From Collinsella sp. (GTDB lineage: Bacteria > Actinomycetota > Coriobacteriia > Coriobacteriales > Coriobacteriaceae): a DNA stretch of 64,000 bases. The position numbers were made by a program, and so were the translations under genes. The notes beneath the pieces are model-generated. The model saw only the letters and a program-made list of their open reading frames with translations, was not told the origin of the DNA and searched no databases. Location: NCBI GenBank assembly GCA_019424905.1, contig JAHYYP010000004.1, positions 1 through 64,000 on the forward strand, read 5' to 3'. Every line of letters starts with the position of its first letter. The first letter of the stretch is position 1. Of this stretch, positions 27,506 to 35,316 are shown in pieces.

Positions 27506-27537
27506 TTGGTATCATTGCTCAATCAAAGTGATACCAA
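27506..27537. promoter_or_regulatory. Palindrome between divergent genes, putative operator
   Basis: TTGGTATCA at 27506-27514 and TGATACCAA at 27529-27537 are perfect inverted repeats 14 nt apart. They lie centred between the zinc-ribbon gene and the GNAT gene, where a shared regulator could act. The half-site resembles TTGGTATAACT at 30335. Confidence 0.5.
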
Positions 27538-27555
27538 TAAACGTGAGGTCGCCGC

Positions 27556-28047
27556 GTGATGATCAGAAAAACCCTCGATACCGACATTCCCGCCGTCATG
27601 GCTATCTATGACGCCGCCCGCGCCTTTATGCGCGCGCATGGCAACGCCACGCAGTGGCCCGAGGGCACGCCTTCGGCCGAGCAACTGGCTGCCGATATTG
27701 CCGCTGGTGGCAGTTACGTGTGCGAAGTCGACGGCCGCGTGGTGGCGACGTTTGCCTTTTTACCGGGCCCGGACGAGTACTATGACGCAATTGAGGACGG
27801 TCAATGGCGCAGCGACACTCCGTACGCCGTGCTGCACCGTGTGGCGTCCGATGGCACCGCGCACGGCATCGCGGCTGCGATGTTTGCCTTTGCCAAGGAG
27901 CGCGCCAACCACCTGCGTATCGACACGCATCAGGATAACCTGCCCATGCAGGGTGCGAGTATTAAGGCGGGGTTCGAGCGTGCCGGCGTCGTGTATGTGT
28001 CGGACGGCACGCCGCGTGTTGCGTTTGACTGGCTGCGCGAGGCATAA
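27556..28047 (+). CDS. GNAT-family N-acetyltransferase
   Basis: A 163-residue GNAT-fold protein: MIRKTLDTDIPAVMAIYDAA opening, VVATFAFLPG in the central sheet, then RVASDGTAHGIAAAMFAFA as the acyl-CoA-binding A motif in a shortened form, and LRIDTHQDNLPMQ as motif B. Substrate unknown. The start is given as GTG at 27556, immediately followed by an ATG codon that could serve equally; GAGG lies 8 to 11 nt upstream. A strong terminator follows. Confidence 0.82.
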   Translation: MMIRKTLDTDIPAVMAIYDAARAFMRAHGNATQWPEGTPSAEQLAADIAAGGSYVCEVDGRVVATFAFLPGPDEYYDAIEDGQWRSDTPYAVLHRVASDGTAHGIAAAMFAFAKERANHLRIDTHQDNLPMQGASIKAGFERAGVVYVSDGTPRVAFDWLREA

Positions 28048-28075
28048 GAGCGAGGGCTCATATCAATAATTCGTG

Positions 28076-28113
28076 CGAACGAAAATGGCCCCGGGTGGGG
28101 CTATTTTCGTTCG
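28076..28113. terminator. Terminator after the GNAT gene
   Basis: Seventeen-base arms starting CGAACGAAAATGGCC and ending ATTTTCGTTCG pair with a single G-T wobble around a 4-nt loop, and the stem itself carries the T-run. Confidence 0.8.
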
Positions 28114-28283
28114 CTGCACTGTTTTGCAAGCCGGCTTTCGCAAGGCGCGAACCTACGAAAATCGCCGCGCGGCAACGCAGGGCGATGAGCTCGGTCGGGG
28201 GATAGGGCCCACTTCGCCCGCCGGCCCGTAAATTGTATCATCCAGTGTGGAATGAGGATGCCCGTTGTCGCGTGCGATGGGCT

Positions 28284-28289
28284 TACAAT
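28284..28289 (+). promoter_or_regulatory. -10 box TACAAT before the Tet(M)-like gene
   Basis: TACAAT ends 12 nt before the ATG at 28302, leaving a leader of only about 5 nt. AGAGGAG in that interval is therefore at or beyond the transcription start. No room exists for the leader-peptide attenuator typical of acquired tet(M). Confidence 0.45.
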
Positions 28290-28301
28290 AAGAGGAGAGC
28301 C

Positions 28302-30305
28302 ATGTCGAAGCAAGTGGTCGTTGGAATCTTGGCGCATGTCGATGCTGGCAAGACCACGCTGGCCGAGGCCATGCTGTTCAATGCGGGTCGCATCCGCAAG
28401 CGCGGCCGCGTGGACGATGGCGATTCGCATCTGGACACTAACGCGATCGAGCGCGAGCGCGGCATCACGATCTTCTCGTCGCAGGCCGTGCTCGACCATG
28501 GCGATACCCACGTCATGCTCGTGGATGCGCCGGGGCATGTCGATTTTTCTGCCGAGGCGGAGCGCACGCTGCGCGCACTCGACTACGCGATTTTGGTTGT
28601 GGGCGCCAACGACGGCGTGCAAGGGCACACCGAAACCCTGTGGCGCCTGCTTGCGCGCTATGACATCCCGACGTTCATCTTCATCAACAAAATCGATTTG
28701 GAGAATCCCGGCCGCGATGTTTTGCTGGCACAACTTAGGCAACGTCTTTCCGAGGGCTGCCTGGATGCCAACGAACTGCTGGCGGGCGGCGCCGTTCAGG
28801 AGGACGCTGCTGCGTTGGACGAGGCGGCGCTCGAGGAGTTTTTTGAAGCGGGCGAGCTTTCTGTCGCAACGCTGTCGCGCATGGTTGCCGAGCGCAAGCT
28901 CTTTCCCTGCTTTGCCGGCTCGGCGCTCAAGGACCAAGGCGTGGACGAGCTGCTGGATGGCATATGCGCGCTGATGCGCGAACAGGCGTGGCTCCCGGAG
29001 TTTGCCGCGCGCGTCTATCGTGTCAGCCGCGGGGATCACGGCGAGCGTTTGGCTTGGGTTAAAGTGACCGGCGGCACGTTGCATGCCAAGCAGATGATTG
29101 ACGGACGTTCCGGTGCCGAGGCATGGGAGCAAAAGATCGACCAGGTGCGCATCTATAACGGCGAGAAGTATGAGCTTGCCCAAGAAGTTGCTGCTGGCGG
29201 TATTTGTGCCGTGACGGGTCTTGCGCACGTTCGCCCGGGGGACGCCCTGGGCGCGGAGCCCGCGGGCGATGCGCCCGTCATTGCGCCGGTCCTCACCTAT
29301 ACGGTGCTGCCGGGCGAATACGACGTCCATGCGGTGTTCAAGGCGTTGACTGAGCTGGCGGACGAAGATCCCATGCTCGGCGTAAGCTGGAATACGCATC
29401 TCGAGCAGATTCACTTGCAGTTGATGGGCGCCGTGCAGCTCGAGGTCGTGCAGCGGGTGCTGGCCGATCGCTTCGGTCTTTCGATTGCGTTTGAGCCCGG
29501 CGGCATTCTCTATAAGGAGACCATTTCGCAGCCGGTCGAGGGCGTGGGCCACTTTGAGCCACTGCGCCACTATGCCGAGGTGCATCTGCGTCTGGAGCCG
29601 TTGCCGGCGGGTTCGGGCGTGCAGTTTGGCACCGTGACCTCGACCGACGAGCTCGATCTTAACTGGCAGCGTCTGGCACTCACCAACGCCATGGAGCGCG
29701 ATCACCTGGGCGTGCTGACCGGCTCGCCCATCACCGATGCGCGCATTACGCTCACGGGCGGCCGTGCGCATGCCAAACACACCGAGGGCGGCGATTTTCG
29801 CCAGGCCACGTACCGCGCGATTCGTCAGGGGCTCATGCAGGCGCGTGAGGCTGGCGCGGCGGTGCTGTTGGAGCCGTGGTACCACTTTGAGGTTGAGGTG
29901 CCGGGGGAGTGCGTGGGCCGGGCGCTCTCGGATGCCACGCGCATGGGTGCCGAGTACGAGCCACCGGCGATGGCGGGAGACCGGGCGAAGCTTGTGGGTC
30001 GCGTGCCGGCATCCGAGGTGCAGGATTACGCGCTGGAGGTGGCTGCCTACACGAGCGGTCGCGGGCATCTGTACCTGGAGTTCGCCGGTTATGCGGCCTG
30101 CCATGATGCCGAGCGCGTTATAGAGGCGGCCGCCTATGAGCCCGAGGCCGATCTGCCCAACACGCCCGACTCGGTCTTTTGCTCTCACGGCGCCGGTTAC
30201 ACGGTCAAATGGTACGACGTACCCGCCGCGGCACACGTAAAGGTCGATCCCGCCACCTTCCGCCCCTGGCGTGCAGCAGACGCGGAGTTTTTCGGCCACA
30301 TGTGA
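28302..30305 (+). CDS. Tet(M)/EF-G-like ribosomal-protection-type GTPase
   Basis: A 667-residue translational GTPase: G1 AHVDAGKTT, G2 region ERERGITI, G3 DAPGHVDF, G4 NKID and G5 SAL. Domain order follows Tet(M)/Otr(A) proteins, and the segment after G3 (ANDGVQGHTETLWRLL) is typical of them. Ribosomal protection proteins eject tetracycline from the ribosome. This diverged, chromosomal-looking copy lacks the tet(M) leader and matches its neighbours in GC, so tetracycline resistance is unproven. An upstream in-frame ATG at 28233 is unlikely, as AGAGGAG precedes 28302. Its stop codon lies inside a palindromic repeat. Confidence 0.85.
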   Translation: MSKQVVVGILAHVDAGKTTLAEAMLFNAGRIRKRGRVDDGDSHLDTNAIERERGITIFSSQAVLDHGDTHVMLVDAPGHVDFSAEAERTLRALDYAILVVGANDGVQGHTETLWRLLARYDIPTFIFINKIDLENPGRDVLLAQLRQRLSEGCLDANELLAGGAVQEDAAALDEAALEEFFEAGELSVATLSRMVAERKLFPCFAGSALKDQGVDELLDGICALMREQAWLPEFAARVYRVSRGDHGERLAWVKVTGGTLHAKQMIDGRSGAEAWEQKIDQVRIYNGEKYELAQEVAAGGICAVTGLAHVRPGDALGAEPAGDAPVIAPVLTYTVLPGEYDVHAVFKALTELADEDPMLGVSWNTHLEQIHLQLMGAVQLEVVQRVLADRFGLSIAFEPGGILYKETISQPVEGVGHFEPLRHYAEVHLRLEPLPAGSGVQFGTVTSTDELDLNWQRLALTNAMERDHLGVLTGSPITDARITLTGGRAHAKHTEGGDFRQATYRAIRQGLMQAREAGAAVLLEPWYHFEVEVPGECVGRALSDATRMGAEYEPPAMAGDRAKLVGRVPASEVQDYALEVAAYTSGRGHLYLEFAGYAACHDAERVIEAAAYEPEADLPNTPDSVFCSHGAGYTVKWYDVPAAAHVKVDPATFRPWRAADAEFFGHM

Positions 30306-30331
30306 CAAAGGGACAACCCCTTTGTCACATG
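30299..30331. repeat. Palindrome at the stop codon with CAAAGGGACA core
   Basis: Perfect 14-bp arms, CATGTGACAAAGGG and its complement, close a 5-nt loop. The arm includes the last codon and TGA of the GTPase gene. Related elements end the UvrA-like and trmL genes. Confidence 0.75.
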
Positions 30332-30334
30332 CTA

Positions 30335-30365
30335 TTGGTATAACTCGGTATAAGTTGGTATAACT
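30335..30365 (+). promoter_or_regulatory. Direct repeats TTGGTATAACT upstream of the AAA ATPase
   Basis: TTGGTATAACT occurs at 30335-30345 and 30355-30365, with CGGTATAAG between them, giving three GGTATAA units at about 9- to 11-nt spacing (20 nt between the outer two). The final copy lies 34 nt before the ATPase start. Helically phased repeats of this kind suggest a regulator binding site, and TATAAC could also serve as a -10. Confidence 0.5.
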
Positions 30366-30398
30366 ATTACCAGGGTTTGCCAATCCGAGGAGGCCGAC

Positions 30399-31517
30399 AT
30401 GAATCCAAATCCCTTTAAGCCCACGGCTGGCAAGCGGCCTCCGATGCTCATCGGTCGCGAGTCGGTCGTCGAAGATTTCGAGGAAGGGCTCGATAACGGC
30501 GCCGGAGCGCCGGGTAGGCTCATGCTCATTACGGGAAACCGCGGCTGCGGCAAAACGGTTCTCCTGCGGGAGCTGCAACGTCTAGCCAGCGAGCGCGGAT
30601 GGGCGGTTATCTCCGATTCCGCTTCGCTTGGCTTATGCGACCGCTTAGCCGACGCGCTTCGCTCGAATAAACCCGTTGTGACGTCAATGGAGTTCGGGCC
30701 GTCGTTTGGCCGGATGTCGGTCGAGGCGGCGCGAGCAAAGGGCGAGACGTTACGAGGGCTGGTCAACGAGCGCCTCAAGAAGCTCGGTCCAGGCAAGGGC
30801 ATACTGTTTGCGATTGACGAGGCGCAGTCTGCGTCTATCGAGGAGCTGGCGGCTCTTGCCGTTCTCTATCAGCAGGTGCTCGGAGACCAGGATGCCACGG
30901 GCTTGTCCGATAGCGATCAGCGCGGTCTTGCGCTGGTGCTCGCCGGCTTACCCAGCATGGTTGACGATCTGCTCGAAGAGCCGAGCGTAACGTTTTTGCG
31001 GCGTGCCCAGCAGCGTACGCTGGGGGCGATATCTTTGCCCAAGGTGCGCGATTCATATATCCAGACGGTCAAAGACGCTGGTCTTTACGTTGACGCGGAG
31101 ACGGCGGACCTTGCGGCACACAAGAGCATGGGGCATCCCTATATGGTTCAGTTGGTGGGCTATTACATGTGGCGCTCTGCCGTCCGGCGTGGCTCTCAGG
31201 TCATTGAAAGGTGCGATGTCGAGAATGGCCATGCGGATGCCGTCTCCGAGTTCTACGAAGCGGTCGACGCGCCCCTGTATTATGGATTGCGCAGTCCGCA
31301 ACGCCTCTTTATCGAGGCCATGGCTGCTGACGAGGGTAAACCGACGCGTATGGCGGATATCATTGAGCGCTGCGACCGTACTCAGAGTTGGGCGAGCAAA
31401 TATCGCGCAAGCCTGATTCGCGAGCGCGTCATCGAGGCTGCCGGATACGGCCTCGTCCGGTTTACCGTGCCCATGCTGGGCGCGTACATTCGCGATCGAG
31501 TTTTATGGCATGAGTAG
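30399..31517 (+). CDS. AAA-type ATPase with winged-helix tail, operon partner of UvrA-like protein
   Basis: A 372-residue P-loop ATPase (AAA_16/ORC-like). NPF at the start and a GR motif at 19-20 precede Walker A GNRGCGKT at 46-53; Walker B is LFAIDEAQ, followed by a sensor region LAGLP and the shared FLRRAQQ. The C-terminal 80 residues look like a winged helix. GGAGG precedes the ATG. Its 3' end overlaps the UvrA-like gene by 8 nt, so the products are made together. A related ATPase is convergent on the far side of the UvrA gene. Function unknown; AAA_16 proteins often serve as regulatory STAND-like switches. Confidence 0.8.
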   Translation: MNPNPFKPTAGKRPPMLIGRESVVEDFEEGLDNGAGAPGRLMLITGNRGCGKTVLLRELQRLASERGWAVISDSASLGLCDRLADALRSNKPVVTSMEFGPSFGRMSVEAARAKGETLRGLVNERLKKLGPGKGILFAIDEAQSASIEELAALAVLYQQVLGDQDATGLSDSDQRGLALVLAGLPSMVDDLLEEPSVTFLRRAQQRTLGAISLPKVRDSYIQTVKDAGLYVDAETADLAAHKSMGHPYMVQLVGYYMWRSAVRRGSQVIERCDVENGHADAVSEFYEAVDAPLYYGLRSPQRLFIEAMAADEGKPTRMADIIERCDRTQSWASKYRASLIRERVIEAAGYGLVRFTVPMLGAYIRDRVLWHE

Positions 31518-34023
31518 GGTGATAAAGGTGACGGAACAGAAGATGGGCCCGCAGGCTATCGAGGTGCGCGGTGCGCGCGTCCATAACCTCAAGGACATCG
31601 ATATCGATATTCCGCTGGGAAGGCTCGTGGGCATTGCCGGCGTGTCGGGTTCGGGCAAGAGTTCGCTGGCGCTGGGGGTTCTTTATGCCGAGGGCTCGCG
31701 TCGCTACTTGGAAGCACTCAGCACCTATACTCGACGTCGCCTGACGCAGGCCGAACACGCCCAGGTGGACGAGGTGCTGCACGTGCCGGCGGCGCTCGCA
31801 TTGCATCAGCGCCCCAGCGTGCCGGGCGTGCGTTCGACTTTTGGCACCATGACCGAGCTCAACAACAGCCTGCGTCTGCTCTTTAGCCGCTGCGCCCATC
31901 ACGTGTGCCCGCATTGCGGGGCGCGCGTGGAGCCGAGCCTTAACGTGGCTGCGGGCCTGTCGCTCACGTGTCCGATATGCGGCCGCGAGTTCTACGCGCC
32001 GAGTGCCGAGGATTTGGCTTTCAATAGCGGTGGTGCGTGCCCTACCTGCGGCGGCACCGGTGTCATGCGCGAGGTGGACGAAGCGAGCCTGGTGCCCGAC
32101 GAGTCAAAGACCATCAACGAGGGTGCAGTGCTTCCCTGGGGTACGCTCATGTGGGATCTGATGAAGCAGGTGGCAGGCGAGATGGGCGTACGCACCGACG
32201 TACCGTTTAACCAGCTCACGCCTCAAGAGCGCGATATCGTGTTCCACGGCCCGGCGGTCAAGAAGCACATTCTCTACGTTCCCAAAAACGGCGAGGGCGC
32301 CACGCCGCTCGACTTCACCTATTACAACGCCGTCTATACCGTCGAGAATGCGCTCGCCAAGGTTAAGGACGACAAGGGCCTCAAACGCGTTGCGCGCTTT
32401 TTGCGCGAGGGCCCATGCCGCGACTGCAGCGGCACGCGTCTCTCCGAGGCTGCGCGCCAGCCTCAGGTGCGCGGTATCAATCTGGCACAGGCCGGGGCCA
32501 TGACGCTTGGTGATGCGGTCGAGTGGGTGCGCGGGGTGCCCTCATCCTTGCCGGTCGAGATGCGGCCCATGGCGATGGATATCTGCGATTCATTTTTGGG
32601 CGCGGCCCGTCGCCTGGTCGACTTGGGTCTCGATTACCTTTCACTCGACCGCGCTGGTGCCACGCTCTCCACGGGTGAGCGCCAGCGCGTGCAACTCGCC
32701 CGCGTGGTGCGCAACCGATCGACGGGCGTGCTCTATGTGCTGGACGAGCCTTCGATCGGCTTGCATCCCGCCAATGTCGACGGCTTGGTGGGCGTGATGC
32801 GCGATCTGGTGGATGACGGCAACACCGTGGTTGTTGTCGACCACGATACGCGCGTACTGGTGGAAGCCGACTATCTGGTCGAGATGGGCCCCGTTGCCGG
32901 AGCGGGTGGTGGTAATGTGATTGCCGCTGGCACGGTAGACGAGGTCGAGCAATCGCAGGGCAGCCGCATCGCCCCGTTTTTGCGCGCCGAGCCCAAGCGC
33001 TTGCGTCCGCAGGTGACTGACGAGGAAATGTTCGACCAGGGCCACATCCGTATGGCAACCGATACCATCCATACCGTCAAACCGCTCGAAGTCGATATCC
33101 CGCGCGGCCGTCTCGTTGCGGTGACGGGCGTTTCGGGTTCGGGCAAGACGACGCTGGTGCTTGAGACGCTCATTCCGGCACTCAAGGCGCAGGCAGATGG
33201 CGAGCGTCTGCCAAGACACGTGCGCTGGGTCGATGCCGAAGGCATTGCCCGCGCCAACCTGATTGACGCCACTCCCATCGGCGCCAACGTGCGCTCGACG
33301 GTGGCGACTTATGCCGACATCCATGATGAGCTGCGTCGCGCCTTCGCCCGTACGCCCGAAGCCAAGGCAGCCGGCTACAAGGCGGGCGCCTTCAGTTACA
33401 ACACTGGCGCCTTGCGCTGCCCTACGTGTGACGGCACGGGCTCGATATCGCTCGACGTGCAGTTTTTGCCCGACGTCGAGATCGTCTGCCCGGCATGTCG
33501 CGGCTCGCGTTATGCAGACGCGGCTTCGCATATCCATCGCGAGGGCAAGGACGGGAGTCTGCTTACGTTGCCGCAGCTCATGGACATGAGTGTGGACGAG
33601 GCCCTCGACGCCACGGTGGGACTCAAGAAGGTTCAGGCGCGCTTGCAGACCTTGCACGACCTGGGCCTGGGCTATCTCACACTCGGTGAGCCCACACCGG
33701 CGCTCTCGGGCGGCGAGGCGCAGCGTCTTAAGCTTGCGAGCGAGATGGGTCGCGTGCAGGATGATGCCGTATTCGTATTCGACGAGCCCACGATCGGCCT
33801 GCATCCGCTCGATGTTCAGGTGTTGCTGAACGTGTTTGACGGTCTCGTTGCCAAGGGCGCCACGGTTATCGTGATCGAGCACGATCTCGACCTTATCCGT
33901 AACGCCGATTACGTGATCGACATGGGCCCGGGCGGTGGTGGCGCCGGCGGGCAAATCGTCTGCGCCGGTACGCCAGGCGACATCGCGGCCTGCTCCAAGA
34001 GCATTACCGGTCGCTACCTATAG
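31510..34023 (+). CDS. Class II UvrA-like ABC ATPase lacking the UvrB-binding domain
   Basis: An 837-residue protein with two ABC modules: Walker A GVSGSGKSS and GVSGSGKTT, signatures LSTGERQRVQLA and LSGGEAQRLKLA, Walker B DEPSIGLHP and DEPTIGLHP. Zinc-finger pairs CPHC/CPIC/CPTC and CPTC/CPAC are kept. Between the first Cys pair and the CPIC pair only about 30 residues remain, where housekeeping UvrA has about 130, so the UvrB-binding domain is missing. Such UvrA2 proteins are linked to DNA-damage or drug tolerance rather than canonical excision. It overlaps the AAA ATPase gene by 8 nt and ends at a palindromic repeat. Confidence 0.88.
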   Translation: MSRVIKVTEQKMGPQAIEVRGARVHNLKDIDIDIPLGRLVGIAGVSGSGKSSLALGVLYAEGSRRYLEALSTYTRRRLTQAEHAQVDEVLHVPAALALHQRPSVPGVRSTFGTMTELNNSLRLLFSRCAHHVCPHCGARVEPSLNVAAGLSLTCPICGREFYAPSAEDLAFNSGGACPTCGGTGVMREVDEASLVPDESKTINEGAVLPWGTLMWDLMKQVAGEMGVRTDVPFNQLTPQERDIVFHGPAVKKHILYVPKNGEGATPLDFTYYNAVYTVENALAKVKDDKGLKRVARFLREGPCRDCSGTRLSEAARQPQVRGINLAQAGAMTLGDAVEWVRGVPSSLPVEMRPMAMDICDSFLGAARRLVDLGLDYLSLDRAGATLSTGERQRVQLARVVRNRSTGVLYVLDEPSIGLHPANVDGLVGVMRDLVDDGNTVVVVDHDTRVLVEADYLVEMGPVAGAGGGNVIAAGTVDEVEQSQGSRIAPFLRAEPKRLRPQVTDEEMFDQGHIRMATDTIHTVKPLEVDIPRGRLVAVTGVSGSGKTTLVLETLIPALKAQADGERLPRHVRWVDAEGIARANLIDATPIGANVRSTVATYADIHDELRRAFARTPEAKAAGYKAGAFSYNTGALRCPTCDGTGSISLDVQFLPDVEIVCPACRGSRYADAASHIHREGKDGSLLTLPQLMDMSVDEALDATVGLKKVQARLQTLHDLGLGYLTLGEPTPALSGGEAQRLKLASEMGRVQDDAVFVFDEPTIGLHPLDVQVLLNVFDGLVAKGATVIVIEHDLDLIRNADYVIDMGPGGGGAGGQIVCAGTPGDIAACSKSITGRYL

Positions 34024-34024
34024 A

Positions 34025-34059
34025 CAATGAGGCAAAGGGACAGCCCCTTTGCCTCATTG
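34025..34059. repeat. Palindrome after the UvrA-like gene with CAAAGGGACA core
   Basis: Perfect 15-bp arms, CAATGAGGCAAAGGG and its complement, with a 5-nt loop start 2 nt after the stop codon. It lies between the convergent UvrA and AAA genes and probably terminates both. Confidence 0.75.
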
Positions 34060-34063
34060 ATGC

Positions 34064-35164
34064 CTATTTCACGCACTGAGCGGCGAGATAGTCGCGGAAG
34101 AATGGCAATTCAAAAGCGACGATTCCGCGCCCGCGTTCTCCAATGATGCCGGCATCTATCATGCGGCGTCGGTAGCGGGAGACCTGCTGCGGCGAACGCT
34201 TAAGGCGCTCGACAAGGTCAGCGGTGGTGGACTCTTCCTCGTCATCGAGCATGGCGATGAGGAATCGCTTGTCCTCTGCAGTGAGTTCCCGATAGGTTGC
34301 CGCAAGGATTCGGTCGTCCATCTCGTCACGCGCGATTTTGATTCCCAGGTCAAAGTCGCGTGACGAGATTTCCTTCGAATCGCTTGTGAGATCCCAGGCA
34401 CGGTAGCCTACGAGTTGCAATAGGAAGGGAAAACCAGAGATCGAGCGAACGGCTCTATCGATTCCCTCAGCATCTGCCAGGCGATCGTTTTCCTGAATTG
34501 TGCGAATCAAGGCCTCGCGTACGTCATAGTCGGCAATGCGACCCAGATGATATTGTTGGGCGCGGCGAAGGAACGAGACCGTCTTGTGGTTCAGCAACGT
34601 CGAGACGTTGTTGGGAAGTCCCGCCATGAGCAGGGCGACGCGTTTCCCATCGGTCACAAAGTGCTGATACGTCGCTGCAAGCTGAATCATCTCGTCGAGT
34701 GTCGGGTCCACCTCGTCAACCGTGACGAGCAGACCGGTGCCCGCCTCGTTGAGCTGGTCGATGATGTCGCTCATGCGATAACGCCAGGTTGAGGCATCGT
34801 GAACGCGATTGACCTCGATGCTGCCGAGCGGTGCAATTCCGAGGCCGGTGACTTCGAAGTGGGTGGACGAGTCGATGAGATGGGCTGCGGCACGTTTCGT
34901 CCCGAGCTCGATTTCCTCAAGCATTCCCGGGAGCGCGGTCGTCTTTACGGCTATCCAGCCGTGGGATTCCGCCCTTGTCGCGAGCGACGACATGAGAGCG
35001 GTTTTACCGGTTCCACGCGCGCCCGAGAAGATCGAGGTCAATTCTGGGCGCCTGCGCTGGCTCAAGAAGGCACGGTCCAAATCCCGAATAATCTGTTGTC
35101 TGCCAGCGAGATGGGCAGGAACCTCACCAAAACTAGGGGTAAACGGGTTTTCGAGGTATTTCAC
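34064..35164 (-). CDS. Second AAA-type ATPase with winged-helix tail
   Basis: A 366-residue relative of the ATPase at 30399: NPFTP start, GR at 21-22, Walker A GARGTGKT at 48-55, Walker B LLVTVDEVD, and the shared FLRRAQQ and FPFLLQLVGY blocks. The C-terminus (TADLVERLKRSPQQVSRYRRRM) is a clear winged helix. The start is GTG at 35164 with AAAGGAG 6 nt upstream. It is convergent with the UvrA gene. The leader is AT-rich with a TTAACT/AGTTAA inverted repeat, unlike neighbouring DNA. Function unknown. Confidence 0.8.
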   Translation of the reverse strand: MKYLENPFTPSFGEVPAHLAGRQQIIRDLDRAFLSQRRRPELTSIFSGARGTGKTALMSSLATRAESHGWIAVKTTALPGMLEEIELGTKRAAAHLIDSSTHFEVTGLGIAPLGSIEVNRVHDASTWRYRMSDIIDQLNEAGTGLLVTVDEVDPTLDEMIQLAATYQHFVTDGKRVALLMAGLPNNVSTLLNHKTVSFLRRAQQYHLGRIADYDVREALIRTIQENDRLADAEGIDRAVRSISGFPFLLQLVGYRAWDLTSDSKEISSRDFDLGIKIARDEMDDRILAATYRELTAEDKRFLIAMLDDEEESTTADLVERLKRSPQQVSRYRRRMIDAGIIGERGRGIVAFELPFFRDYLAAQCVK

Positions 35165-35188
35165 AAGGCTCTCCTTTCACACCGCCGT

Positions 35189-35212
35189 TTAACTTCATTT
35201 TACTTTAGTTAA
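35189..35212 (-). promoter_or_regulatory. AT-rich inverted repeat upstream of the second AAA gene
   Basis: TTAACT and AGTTAA are inverted 12 nt apart in a markedly AT-rich stretch that also holds TAAAAT as a possible -10 on the minus strand. Operator or promoter, about 25-50 nt before the GTG start. Confidence 0.4.
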
Positions 35213-35281
35213 TTCTGATTAAAAATGAGGGCTCTTTATCTAGAGCATCAATTAGGCGTGCGTGCCATCGGCGTGGCGCTT

Positions 35282-35316
35282 GAATGTAACAAAGGGAAAG
35301 TTCCTTTGTCACATTC
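35282..35316. repeat. Palindrome at the trmL stop codon with CAAAGGGA core
   Basis: GAATGTAACAAAGGGAA pairs imperfectly with TTCCTTTGTCACATTC. As with the Tet(M)-like gene, the arm contains the terminal ATG TGA codons of trmL on the minus strand. Confidence 0.65.

Noticed and set aside
28302..30305. Recently acquired tet(M)-type resistance gene
   Set aside because: Composition matches the flanking genes, no mobile element or tet(M) leader is attached, and the sequence is well diverged from acquired determinants.
30335..30365. CRISPR-like repeat array
   Set aside because: Only two exact 11-nt repeats with a 9-nt gap, and no cas genes.
28101..30578. Long minus-strand open frame of 825 codons over the Tet(M)-like gene
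   Set aside because: Mirror of a well-supported GTPase gene in GC-rich DNA. It has no ribosome site and no recognisable domains.
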